The position numbers and the translations under genes are program-made. A stretch of 10,017 nt of DNA from Isohypsibius dastychi. Taxonomy: Eukaryota; Tardigrada; Eutardigrada; Parachela; Isohypsibiidae. Position 1 is the first letter of the stretch. Each line of letters begins with the position of its first letter. The DNA lies in assembly GCA_034696485.1 (NCBI GenBank), contig JAQIWT010001643.1, forward strand, positions 1-10,017, written 5' to 3'. The notes under the pieces are model-generated. The model worked only from the letters and a program-made list of their open reading frames with translations, had not been told where the DNA came from and did no database searches. This document shows, piece after piece, positions 1-7,356 of the stretch.

Positions 1-1334
1 GAGACCGTCGCGGTTGGCTCGTTGTAAATGCACAGGTTTCCAGTTGTTCCCAAGTTAGTGATTCTAAACGATTTTGTGTTACTAATTGAGTACAAGATTA
101 CCCTGGAACCAGTTGTGGGGGGCATGAGAACCATCCTTCCAAGTTTCATCATGTAATTCGGTGTCGATGAATCGACAGTCTTTCGAATGGCCTCGTTCTC
201 ATCTGCGACCGTGCCGTATATACCTGGCTTGATCTTGATAATTTCATATTTGTTAGCGCTTTCGCTACATCCCTCGATGTATGGAGCAACACGCAAGCAG
301 TATTGTAAGGTTGATCGTAGCGTTGTTAATGCTGTACCATTTCCAGTTTGCCAATCGGTGGGGAAGGTCGGTCCGTTGAACCCCTCCCAGTTTTCATAGA
401 CGGATGTTTGAAACGTCCAAACCAACAGTTCGGACTGACAAACCAATGAAAATCCCAAATAGTACATCAAACCTATGTAATTATCCGAAGTCCTTCCACT
501 CACAGCAATAGTTTGTGAAGTTGACAATGGGTCAACCTCGAACGTAATTTGCCTTGGCACCGACCAATGGAAGTTTAGTCCTCGGGGAGTCACGGATGAT
601 AGCATATCCACACCATCGAGCCAGATACCAGAGAGCCATTGATAGACGATTAGATCGCACGTGACCGAAACTGGACCTCTGGTAGGAGATGGTGAAGGAG
701 TCTCAGAAGGTGCCTGTGAAGGAGATTGAGACGGCATTGCTGAGGGCTTTTGCGAGGGAGTCATAGACGGCTCTGACGTTGATGGGGTCGAGGATGGAGA
801 TGACGAAGGTTGAGTGTTCGTCGGTGTCGTTGAGGGACTTGAACGAGGGGAGTTTGATGGTACCGTTGTCGGGATTGAAGTACGCATTGTCGGTTCCTGA
901 CTTGGCCGTGCAGTCGTTGGGCTATGCGTCGGCAGGCAATTCAAAATTGGAGTTCCTTTGGCTTTCGATGCCCTGACAAAACATACGCCTTCGCTGGCAT
1001 TCCAATAACACTGACGATCACGAACACAAGGCTTGGAGCAAGAGTACGCGCAATAGCCCGAGCACTGACATCCTCCATCTCTAGCGGGCTTCCCTCGCGA
1101 GTTGCGACAGCCCCGTCCAGCGAATTTCATGATCGCACCGTACGCGCGACATTTCCTCATTCGAGCAGCACACTGTCGAGGTTTGATTGCTTGACCTGGG
1201 GCGCAATAGGTTGCTGGATTGACTGCTGCTGCCGTTGTGACGAATGGAGACCGGCCAATTACCAGGAGGAGCACGCAGACAATCACGAGCACGTGAGCTT
1301 TCATGCGCGTAGCAGACTTCAAGAGGGGCGCCAT
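1..1334 (-). CDS. Secreted Cys-rich / PS-x-x repeat protein, copy A (3' end outside window)
   Basis: The frame opens at ATG (1334-1332) and stays open for 444 codons to the left edge, so the C-terminus is missing. A second in-frame ATG at 1304 directly precedes the hydrophobic signal-peptide core (VLVIVCVLLLVIG) and could be the real start. Order of parts: signal peptide to about residue 37; a Cys-rich module at 44-133 with 12 cysteines, all matching copy B; a Ser/Pro/Thr-rich stalk at about 138-222; then a domain beginning VTCDL that contains the conserved stretch WTFQTS-YENWEG. A secreted or cell-surface location is inferred from the signal peptide and stalk; no catalytic motif is visible and I do not recognise a named family. 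The stalk is 72 residues (18 tetrads) shorter than in copy B. Nothing in the visible part is broken. Function unknown. Confidence 0.85.
   Translation of the reverse strand, partial: MAPLLKSATRMKAHVLVIVCVLLLVIGRSPFVTTAAAVNPATYCAPGQAIKPRQCAARMRKCRAYGAIMKFAGRGCRNSRGKPARDGGCQCSGYCAYSCSKPCVRDRQCYWNASEGVCFVRASKAKGTPILNCLPTHSPTTARPSQEPTMRTSIPTTVPSNSPRSSPSTTPTNTQPSSSPSSTPSTSEPSMTPSQKPSAMPSQSPSQAPSETPSPSPTRGPVSVTCDLIVYQWLSGIWLDGVDMLSSVTPRGLNFHWSVPRQITFEVDPLSTSQTIAVSGRTSDNYIGLMYYLGFSLVCQSELLVWTFQTSVYENWEGFNGPTFPTDWQTGNGTALTTLRSTLQYCLRVAPYIEGCSESANKYEIIKIKPGIYGTVADENEAIRKTVDSSTPNYMMKLGRMVLMPPTTGSRVILYSISNTKSFRITNLGTTGNLCIYNEPTATV
669..923 (-). repeat. PS-x-x stalk-coding region of copy A
   Basis: This stretch encodes residues 138-222 of copy A, rich in Pro, Ser and Thr. 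It is built on a loose four-residue (12-bp) period such as TPSQKPSAMPSQSPSQAPSE. It is less regular and shorter than the matching tract of copy B and lacks the Arg/Lys-rich PSRAPSK tetrads there. Such tracts are usually extended and glycosylated in algal surface proteins; that is family knowledge, not shown here. Confidence 0.8.
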
Positions 1335-2027
1335 TTCTTGATACGGTGTATGGGATGATTGGCTCTCTTGAAGTTCTAGCCCTGGAGGAGTTCTTGTTTT
1401 ATTGGGCGGGGGTCACTCGAAGAGGACCCTCAATCTTATTGTCTCGCGCCCGCTTGGCGTCTCGTGTATGACCTCCTCACGTACACAGAACGGGATATAT
1501 AACAAGACTCGACGATGTATGTAATTACTTTTATTATTATAAAACTTTGTGATAAACCATATATTGATCACCTTTCATACTAACCGTCTCTTAATTTTTT
1601 CATGTCTTATATATATTACATGCATGTATAAGAAGTCCGCCTCGCGTTATGGTCCAAAATATATAAACTCTCTATCGTCTGCCGCGTCCCAATCATCATC
1701 CGCATATCAGCATGCATGTCCTGACCGGACGATGAAGGAGAAGGAGAACTCACCTCGTCTTATCTTCTTCCTCGTCGGAACAATGCTGGGGAATTACAAC
1801 TCCTCCTGCCTTTTGTACTACGCTACGTACATTAGAAAATATGTAATAATCAATATAATTGAAGCATGCTATGTAAGAACACCGATTAGATTATCAAATA
1901 TACATTTTTTCTGCACTTTCGTCGTCATCATACGCGTATATCTATTACCATGAAAATGCGAATGAAATATGATCAAAAACGACAATTCATATATTTGCTT
2001 TATTTATTTATCATATATTTGTTTACA
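1335..2027. other. AT-rich spacer between copy A and the small ORF; no supported gene
   Basis: The first 150 bases upstream of copy A are of mixed composition and should contain its promoter. On the minus strand an AATAAAAC stretch near 1397-1404 and a TATATA stretch near 1495-1501 are possible core elements. The rest is mostly A/T. A more balanced island at about 1630-1830 has, on the minus strand, a perfect donor-like AG/GTGAGT at 1748-1755. No long frame with a good ATG is attached to it. The plus-strand open frame at 1549-1953 has AT-driven composition and resembles nothing known to me. Confidence 0.5.
1999..2008 (-). terminator. AATAAA polyadenylation-like signal behind the small ORF
   Basis: Two overlapping AATAAA hexamers lie on the minus strand at 2003-2008 and 1999-2004, about 20-30 bases past the stop codon of the ORF at 2028-2180. 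This matches the usual eukaryotic arrangement, but the surrounding DNA is very AT-rich, so a chance match is quite possible. Confidence 0.3.
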
Positions 2028-2180
2028 TTATCTCAAAGCGAGCGATGGGACGTGACGACCAGGTATCGAGGAATGAGGGTGGTCAGTTTCGTTAGACATA
2101 TCTTTGCGTCTGCGCACACACGGATGTAATAATAGAGGCGTGTCCGATGATGAAGCTTGAGGTGTTGGCGTGCTGGCCAT
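2028..2180 (-). CDS. Small hypothetical protein, 50 residues
   Basis: A minus-strand ORF runs from ATG (2180-2178) to TAA (2030-2028). The start context GAAATGGCC is a strong eukaryotic initiation context (purine at -3, G at +4), and an in-frame TGA six codons upstream fixes it as the first ATG. The peptide starts MASTPTPQASSSDTPLL, has an RRRK cluster at residues 23-26, and ends HVPSLALR. It has no signal peptide or membrane segment and I do not recognise it. Base composition is balanced within an AT-rich spacer, and AATAAA signals lie just behind the stop. An AT-rich TATATATAAAATAA-like stretch lies about 150 bases upstream. It could be a true small gene, the first exon of a longer gene, or the end of a dead one. 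Confidence 0.35.
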   Translation of the reverse strand: MASTPTPQASSSDTPLLLHPCVRRRKDMSNETDHPHSSIPGRHVPSLALR

Positions 2181-2558
2181 TTCAGTCACGATTTCTTTTC
2201 ACCAGGTGGCCGTTTTTGATCTTTCGGACGGACGGGTGAAGGGTTGGTGAACAAAAAGGATCGGGAACCAGGGATAAGAACACGGCGACTTACTGACATA
2301 TAATAATAATTATAACCATATTATTTTATATATATATGCGATAGTATGAAGCACGCGCGACTTGTATTATAAATTTAAGTTGTTGTTTTTTTTAAAAACA
2401 AGTGCGAAAGTGCGAGTTTATTTAGTAATGTATATTATTTAAATGCGTTTCTCTAATTTAGCCTTGATCTATGCAAAGTCGAATGACTTTCAAATTTTTA
2501 AAAAGCATGTTTCATATCGTATTCCCTACGAGGATCATCACCTTTAGTTTTTATATGC
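2181..2558. other. Spacer upstream of the small ORF, with an A/T hairpin
   Basis: About 100 bases of mixed sequence upstream of the 2028-2180 ORF give way at about 2290-2480 to strongly AT-rich DNA. An 8-bp inverted repeat (TTGTTTTT at 2383-2390, AAAAACAA at 2394-2401, 3-base loop) is the clearest structure. No coding frame that I trust was found. Confidence 0.4.
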
Positions 2559-2699
2559 TCAGCCAACACCCCTCGTGCTGCTGTCCTCGCTACTCTCCAC
2601 CCCCTTGCCCCGCCCTATGGTCTTGTCCTCTCCATCGCTCTCAGCGCATCCAATCCTCAAAGGTTTAGGCCCTAAAAGGTCCAGAGCGTCTGCTTGCCA

Positions 2700-2940
2700 C
2701 CGCATAATCATTTCAAACGTGATAAAATCGCTTCCTTTGCTAACATCCAGGTGTTCTACGCTGGTTGATAGAATACAAGCCAAATCCCAATGGCCTCGCT
2801 ATCTGCAGTGAGGTTGCGCTGGACCAAACCGGATCTTTTGTTGGAGAGATTGAAAACGCTTTTAGATGGGGTTCAAGATAGGGCGTTTCGTTGGAGTCCC
2901 TGAAGGAGTTTGCGAGGAGTCAAATGCAACTCTGACGTTG
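2700..2940 (-). pseudogene. Decayed fourth copy of the PS-x-x secreted-protein family
   Basis: Three pieces of the family appear in the right order on the minus strand but in different frames. First, at 2893-2938, comes a stalk fragment whose DNA resembles the TSEPSMTPSQ part of A and B and reads SSQTPSGTPTKRP after a one-base loss. Second, at 2777-2815, a frame reads NLTADSEAIGIWL against DLTTDNEVTGIWL at the start of B's C-terminal domain (8 of 13 residues, about 28 of 39 bases by eye). Third, at 2712-2723, a frame reads ITFE, matching ITFEVD of B. A TAG follows the second block. The Cys-rich N-terminus is absent. The piece begins about 36 bases beyond the stop of copy B, so B and this remnant are practically fused. 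It is more diverged than A is from B, which suggests an older duplicate. Confidence 0.6.
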
Positions 2941-2973
2941 AATGATATTGCGGTATTCTGCAGGCGCATTATT

Positions 2974-4761
2974 TTAGGGGCCAGGAGCGGAGAAAATGAT
3001 GCAGAAAGTCGCCGGTGTTGGGGGAGGATCTCCAGCCTGGTTAAAGCAAAGGTTTTCGTCGTCCATAAGATAGATGACCCCAGTAAACGTAAACGATGAA
3101 AACAAAGGGATGCCAACGAGCGCGGGAGGGATACTGTCGTCGAACCCAGCAGCGGATGTTCCCGAAAAGGCGAAGAAGAACAATGTGCTCCTCGAGGGCG
3201 AAAAATAGCACCGAGAGATCGTTCCGGCGGGCTCGTTGAAAATGCAAAGGTTTCCGGCTGTTCCCGTGTTGATAATTCTAAACGATTTTGTGTTGCCAAT
3301 CGAGTACAGGATCACCGTTGAACCAGTCGTGGGGGGCATGAGAACCATCCTGCCGAGTCTCATCATGTAGTTTGGTGTCGTTGAATCAATGGTCTTTCGA
3401 ATACCCTGAAGAGGATCTCCGGACCCGCTCGCCACAACTGGCCAGATCTTGACAATGTCATATTTGTTGGCGCTTTCAGTACATCCCTCGCTATACGGAG
3501 CAATATTCAAGCAGTAACGAGAGGTCGATCGTAACGTTCCCACTGATGTACCATTTCTAGTTTGCCAATTCGGGGGAAAGGTCGGTCCGTTGACCCCTTC
3601 CCAGTTCTCATAGGTGGATGTTTGAAACGTCCAAACCAACAGATTGGACCTACATATAAATGTAAATCCGCTGTTAGCGTTTGAGCTTGTGGCCTCTAGA
3701 GCTCTACCGCTCATGGCAATAGTTTGAGAGGTCGATATTGCGTCAACCTCGAACGTAATCTGCTTGGCTATTCCAGAGTCATTGAGAGTTGATTCACCCG
3801 ATGGAGTAACTGAGGATAGAATATCTACACCATCAAGCCAGATCCCAGTAACCTCGTTATCTGTGGTTAAATCGCACGTGACCAAAACTGGAGCGTTGCT
3901 TGGGGAGGTTGAAGGTGCCTTGGATGGTGCTCTTGAGGGTATTCGCGAAGGAGTCTTGGATGGTATTTTTGAGGGTGTTCGAGACGGTGCCCTGGAAGGC
4001 GTTTTGGAAGGTGCACGAGAAGGGGCTCGGGATGGAGCTTTCGAGGGCGTCCCAGAAGGGATCGTAGACGGGATACTAGAAGGGCCACGGGAGGGGTTGT
4101 GGGAGGGAGCTCGAGAGGGAGAACGCGATGGGGCTTTAGAGGGAGTACCAGACGGGGCCCTGGATGGAGGCCTTGAGGGGGTTTGCGAGGGAGTCATAGA
4201 TGGCTTTGATGTTGTTGGGATCGCTGAGGGTGATTTTGAAGGTTGGGTTGTAATTGGGGACATTGTTGGATTTGAGCTAGGAGAGCTTGAAGGTGACGCC
4301 GTCGGCATTGAAGTACGCATTGTCGGTTCCTGACTTGGCCGTGCAGTAGTTGGGCTATGCGTTGGCACGCAGCTCAGAATTGGAGCCCCTAGAGTGTTTG
4401 TGGCCTTGATAAAACAGGCGGCTGCGGTAGAATTCCAGTAACACTGACGGTCACGAACACAAGGCTTGGAGCAAGAGTACGCGCAATAGCCCGAGCACTG
4501 GCATCCTCCATCTCCAACGGGCTTCCCTCGCGAGTTGCGACATCCCTGTCCCGAAAATTTCATGATTGCGCCATGTGCGCGACATTTCTTCATTCTAGCA
4601 ACACACTGTCGAATCTTCATCGCTTGACCTGGGGCGCAATAGGTTGCTGGATTAATTGCGGTCGCGGTGAGTGTCAATTGGCCAATCACGAGGAGAACGC
4701 ATAGGATCAATAGCACGGGTGACCCTGTGCGCGTGGAGCTAGAGAGGGACGGCATTCTCAT
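2974..4761 (-). CDS. Secreted Cys-rich / PS-x-x repeat protein, copy B (complete)
   Basis: The ORF has 595 residues from ATG at 4761 to TAA at 2976-2974. The frame is open slightly further upstream but has no earlier ATG; a second ATG at 4755 is an alternative start. From residue 1: signal peptide with core VLLILCVLLVIG, probably cleaved near residue 36; Cys-rich module at 42-131 with 12 cysteines; Ser/Pro/Thr region at about 135-195; strict PS-x-x tetrads at about 196-290; and a C-terminal domain at 294-595 with short beta-like segments and nine cysteines at most. The opening of that domain (DNEVTGIWLDGVDIL, then ITFEVD) is reminiscent of carbohydrate-binding-like beta sandwiches, but this is only an impression. 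No transmembrane anchor follows. A secreted wall or surface protein is the likely role; the actual ligand is unknown. It is a same-strand paralogue of copies A and C. Confidence 0.88.
   Translation of the reverse strand: MRMPSLSSSTRTGSPVLLILCVLLVIGQLTLTATAINPATYCAPGQAMKIRQCVARMKKCRAHGAIMKFSGQGCRNSRGKPVGDGGCQCSGYCAYSCSKPCVRDRQCYWNSTAAACFIKATNTLGAPILSCVPTHSPTTARPSQEPTMRTSMPTASPSSSPSSNPTMSPITTQPSKSPSAIPTTSKPSMTPSQTPSRPPSRAPSGTPSKAPSRSPSRAPSHNPSRGPSSIPSTIPSGTPSKAPSRAPSRAPSKTPSRAPSRTPSKIPSKTPSRIPSRAPSKAPSTSPSNAPVLVTCDLTTDNEVTGIWLDGVDILSSVTPSGESTLNDSGIAKQITFEVDAISTSQTIAMSGRALEATSSNANSGFTFICRSNLLVWTFQTSTYENWEGVNGPTFPPNWQTRNGTSVGTLRSTSRYCLNIAPYSEGCTESANKYDIVKIWPVVASGSGDPLQGIRKTIDSTTPNYMMRLGRMVLMPPTTGSTVILYSIGNTKSFRIINTGTAGNLCIFNEPAGTISRCYFSPSRSTLFFFAFSGTSAAGFDDSIPPALVGIPLFSSFTFTGVIYLMDDENLCFNQAGDPPPTPATFCIIFSAPGP
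3892..4176 (-). repeat. 12-bp-period PS-x-x tetrad tract of copy B
   Basis: About 23 consecutive tetrads of the form P-S-(R/K/x)-(A/T/I)-P are encoded, for example PSRAPSKTPSRAPSRTPSK. Each tetrad is one 12-base unit, with synonymous variation between units. Compared with copy A the tract is longer by exactly 72 codons (18 units, 216 bp), so the length difference arose in whole tetrads. The tract is also more basic, with many Arg and Lys. Confidence 0.85.
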
Positions 4762-4767
4762 CTTCAA

Positions 4768-6782
4768 ACCAGATAGTCTGTTGACCGTGATTCATTTGAT
4801 GCCTTTGGCAATATTGTCTTACTCTTTGAGATCGACCCGCCCTTTCGAAGACGACAACAAGGCAGATCTTTCCCTAAATGGGTGGCGCAACTTTGCATGC
4901 ACGTCATTGCTCGCGCGATTAACTCGCTAACCCCTGGTTAGTGCCGTGCGATTCTTGACTTGACAGGCATACTGATCTCGCCTATGACGAGCGAGCGAGC
5001 GGATGGTCCAAGCGTGCTCTCGCGTGGCCGTTGCAGCACATGAGACAATTTATTATTGATGTCGATTGGTTCGAAATAATGTGGAACGGAGAAAGTTTTT
5101 TGGATATAATTGTGATTTATGATTTGTGAGGTCGAAACTCGCAATTAATATATATGCGCCAATGAGTGATATGTGGTATATAATAATGCGCGGGCAAACG
5201 CTCTTCTCCCTTACGTGGGTCCGCATATCCATTCATTCATAACGCATTTGTCCTCGTATAGTTAACACCCGCTTACCTTCTTCTATATGAAGAAGTTGGA
5301 GGTTGTTCATGTTGGTGTCCATATACCATATATAATATTCCTTATTTCTTCCTATCGGCATGGGAATTGCTTTCATTGATAGAACGCATTGGATTGGAAT
5401 GTGCTTCCTCTCCGCACTCGCCACCCTTATGTATTCAGCGGAGTGGCTCTTATCTCCTATCGATCCTCTCTCTCCTTCATGCTCGTCATCGTCACATCAT
5501 GGAATTTTGTTTCTCCGCTTTGTTTCGTGAATTGTATTTCAAAACGATTTTTTTCCGTAAATTATATAATGCGTCATGAAAAGTGGATATAATTTGGAAT
5601 TGGAGCATTTATTATATCAAAATGTAAAGGTCAACGTGATATCTTTACATTATAATATTTATCAAATTAAATAATATAGAATATTTGTTACATTATTTGC
5701 ATATTATTATTGCATATTATTGATTGTCCGTTTCTCGAACGGTCCAGAGCGAGTGAGTGTGACGGATTTTGGTATGAACCTGCAAAAAAGTCGAGGGAGC
5801 ATGGAGCTCTTATCTGAGAAATGCTCATATATATGTTGAGTGGGATGACCGCTAAATACCGCCATTATATCGCGTCAAGTCAACCTTTTGTTTTCGGTTT
5901 GGAAATTTCATCTGGAACAGAAATACCGACACGCGCGTCTGAAACGTCTTATTTTTTTAAAAATTTACGGTTATCATAATTTGAGCGATTTTGTCGAATG
6001 AATGTCCTCCTCTCTGTCCACTTATCCACCAAATAATCTGGAGCGGTACGCGATGACGGAACCGGGAATTTTTCTGTCCGTCTCTCCCATGACGACGCGC
6101 GCATTATTTTTGCAATTTCCGTCTAAAACGTTTTTGTTTTGATTGTTACAATTAAAATATATTTTGAATAATGAGATTGAATATGTCTCCTTGTCCTTAT
6201 ATATCTGCCAATTTGGAACGTACCACAATACAGACTGGGAATTTCTCATATACATATCATCCCATTCATCATTATATATAATATTACTTTTGGATTTTTA
6301 TCATTTTAAAATGTCCATTAATTTTTATAATAATAGTCTCTCTCGCACTCAAGTACCTGAATCCTTTTAACAAGGCGGGTACCACACATACTGACTCCGC
6401 CCTGCGACAAAGACAGTCGCAAACGTTGTCGCGCGCATGCCTGAAATCACCATATGCACGCCACCGCCAAGGACTATCGGATCCTACTCCACGATTAACA
6501 ATGCAAATTCTCATCCCTCCGCCCCTCCCCTGCGTATTTGTGGCGAATTTGTCTCTCGCCTACGAGGGAAAATCCCTTTATGCGATCGCGACATCAAGCA
6601 ACTGTCTTTTTGTTTTGTCCAGCATGGAGTTAATCTTGGCCTCGCATATATCATTCATGCCACTTACCGCGCGGATGTATTTTATATCGGATCACCGCGA
6701 TAGTGCAAATATAAATTCTTATCGATCGCTGCGCCCCAGCATGGCGTTTGTCTCGCATATATATTGAACAATATCCGTTTAG
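4768..6782. other. Two-kilobase AT-rich spacer upstream of copy B; no supported gene
   Basis: The first part (4768-5060) is of mixed composition and should hold the promoter of copy B; it contains a small inverted repeat CTAACC/GGTTAG at 4927-4941. From about 5060 the DNA becomes very AT-rich, broken by a pyrimidine-rich island at 5400-5520. On the minus strand a donor-like AAG/GTAAGC at 5271-5278 ends an open stretch running back to about 5500, with no good ATG. The segment 5540-5720 is almost pure A/T with a 9-bp hairpin. From 6370 to 6780 composition is balanced and short frames exist on both strands (for example 6284-6514 minus and 6437-6703 plus), but none resembles a known protein. I could not support a gene here. 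Confidence 0.45.
5621..5651. repeat. Nine-bp perfect inverted repeat in AT-rich spacer
   Basis: AATGTAAAG at 5621-5629 is followed after 13 bases by its exact reverse complement CTTTACATT at 5643-5651. It could form a hairpin in DNA or RNA. No gene is adjacent, so a role as terminator or regulatory site is unsupported. Confidence 0.5.
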
Positions 6783-7040
6783 GGGAAATCTCTTCATGCG
6801 AGGTGTACTAACCAGGCAGAGACGAGATCGAATGCTGCCGCGGAGAGCCGTGGGGCAACCGAACAAATGCAACAAACGACACGGTTGGAACAAGGGAGGC
6901 GTGAAGGAGCGGTGGCCGCACAGGGGAAGCGCGACATGCGTTGGCTGAGCATACAAATAGAGCTGATCTTTAGGGAATGCAAAAGTAATGGACCAGCAAG
7001 CAATCCATTCAAACAGAGATGGATAACATGGGAGTACCAG
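6783..7040 (+). pseudogene. Orphan coding-like frame, 86 codons, possible decayed gene
   Basis: The frame is open from the codon after TAG (6780-6782) to TGA at 7041-7043. It has no ATG near its beginning; the first is at 6867. The translation looks like real protein: an Ala/Gln/Glu/Arg-rich helical half (AAAESRGATEQMQQTTRLEQ) followed by MRWLSIQIELIFRECKSNGP and a Trp-containing end RWITWEYQ. I do not recognise the family. The antisense strand also has an open frame of 153 codons across 6651-7112, so the coding strand is not certain; I prefer the plus frame because its residue make-up is more protein-like. It sits just upstream of the plus-strand PS-x-x remnant and might belong to the same dead gene. 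Missing start and immediate stop suggest a fragment or an internal exon. Confidence 0.3.
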
Positions 7041-7086
7041 TGATGGGTTTGTAGATATTGGGAACAATTTGTGGTCACTGTTTCTG

Positions 7087-7288
7087 ACGTCAAAACCCTC
7101 CGGAATACCCACGGAAGCTCCATCTCAATCTCCCTCAACTTCATCCAACTCGTCAGCCCGCGCTATTGCCAACAACAATGGTTCCAACGACACTTCCAAC
7201 TGCTTTAGGTCCTACTTTTGCACCTGCAATGATTGGAGTTCCGCGATATGTACCAGTATGTCGTAGAGCCACCTACCAGGTTAGCTAA
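7087..7288 (+). pseudogene. Plus-strand PS-x-x / PT-rich protein remnant with frameshift
   Basis: One frame (7087 to about 7150) reads SKPSGIPTEAPSQSPSTSS, the stalk style of copies A and B. Just downstream a second frame (from about 7166 to TAA at 7286-7288) reads LPTTMVPTTLPTALGPTFAP, again a Pro/Thr-rich stalk style. A single-base offset between them explains both, so this looks like a frameshifted fragment of a stalk-type protein. It is on the strand opposite to copies A-C. There is no ATG or signal peptide attached. It may be part of another member of the wider PS-x-x class rather than a copy of A or B. Confidence 0.4.
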
Positions 7289-7312
7289 CACCATCAAGAC
7301 CTTTGGATGGTG
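7289..7312. repeat. Seven-bp inverted repeat behind the nuclease frame
   Basis: CACCATC at 7289-7295 pairs with GATGGTG at 7306-7312 across a 10-base loop. It lies about 45 bases past the stop of the minus-strand nuclease frame. No T-run or AATAAA accompanies it, so a 3'-end role is only a possibility. Confidence 0.35.
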
Positions 7313-7356
7313 GTCGACATGTAGAAATATATAATTAACAGAGTAAAGTATTATTG

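Noticed and set aside
1-65. Near-identity of the two window ends, as if circular or terminally redundant
   Set aside because: About 3 of 65 bases differ, and both ends are equivalent positions in paralogous coding sequence, so duplication explains it.
924-1358. Plus-strand frame of 144 codons
   Set aside because: Antisense of the intact Cys-rich module and signal peptide of copy A.
1549-1953. Plus-strand frame of 134 codons
   Set aside because: AT-driven composition (Ile, Tyr, Asn, Ser), no recognisable domain, and the frame crosses several unrelated composition zones.
2712-2760. EF-hand-like string DVSKGSDFITFE on the minus strand
   Set aside because: The glycine is misplaced for an EF-hand loop, and the ITFE part is explained by homology to ITFEVD of copy B within the decayed fourth copy.
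2862-3299. Minus-strand frame of 145 codons overlapping the end of copy B
   Set aside because: Most of it is copy B read out of frame; only its last part (about 2874-2938) contains the stalk remnant listed as a pseudogene.
3892-4176. Regular short repeats that might suggest a CRISPR-like array
   Set aside because: The 12-base units are contiguous, without spacers, and encode in-frame PS-x-x tetrads.
3764-4333. Plus-strand open frame of 189 codons rich in GALEGV-type tetrads
   Set aside because: It is the exact antisense of the PS-x-x tract of copy B; a 12-bp period without stops on one strand leaves the other open too. It begins at TTG, not ATG.
5707-5865. Minus-strand ATG ORF of 52 codons starting MAVFSGHPTQ
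   Set aside because: The start context is acceptable, but there is no upstream or downstream signal, no similarity and no composition change; chance is a sufficient explanation.
6284-6514. Minus-strand ATG frame of 76 codons, and the overlapping plus-strand ATG frame 6437-6703
   Set aside because: They compete on opposite strands, neither resembles a protein I know, and the minus one ends in AT-rich spacer coding mostly Ile and Lys.
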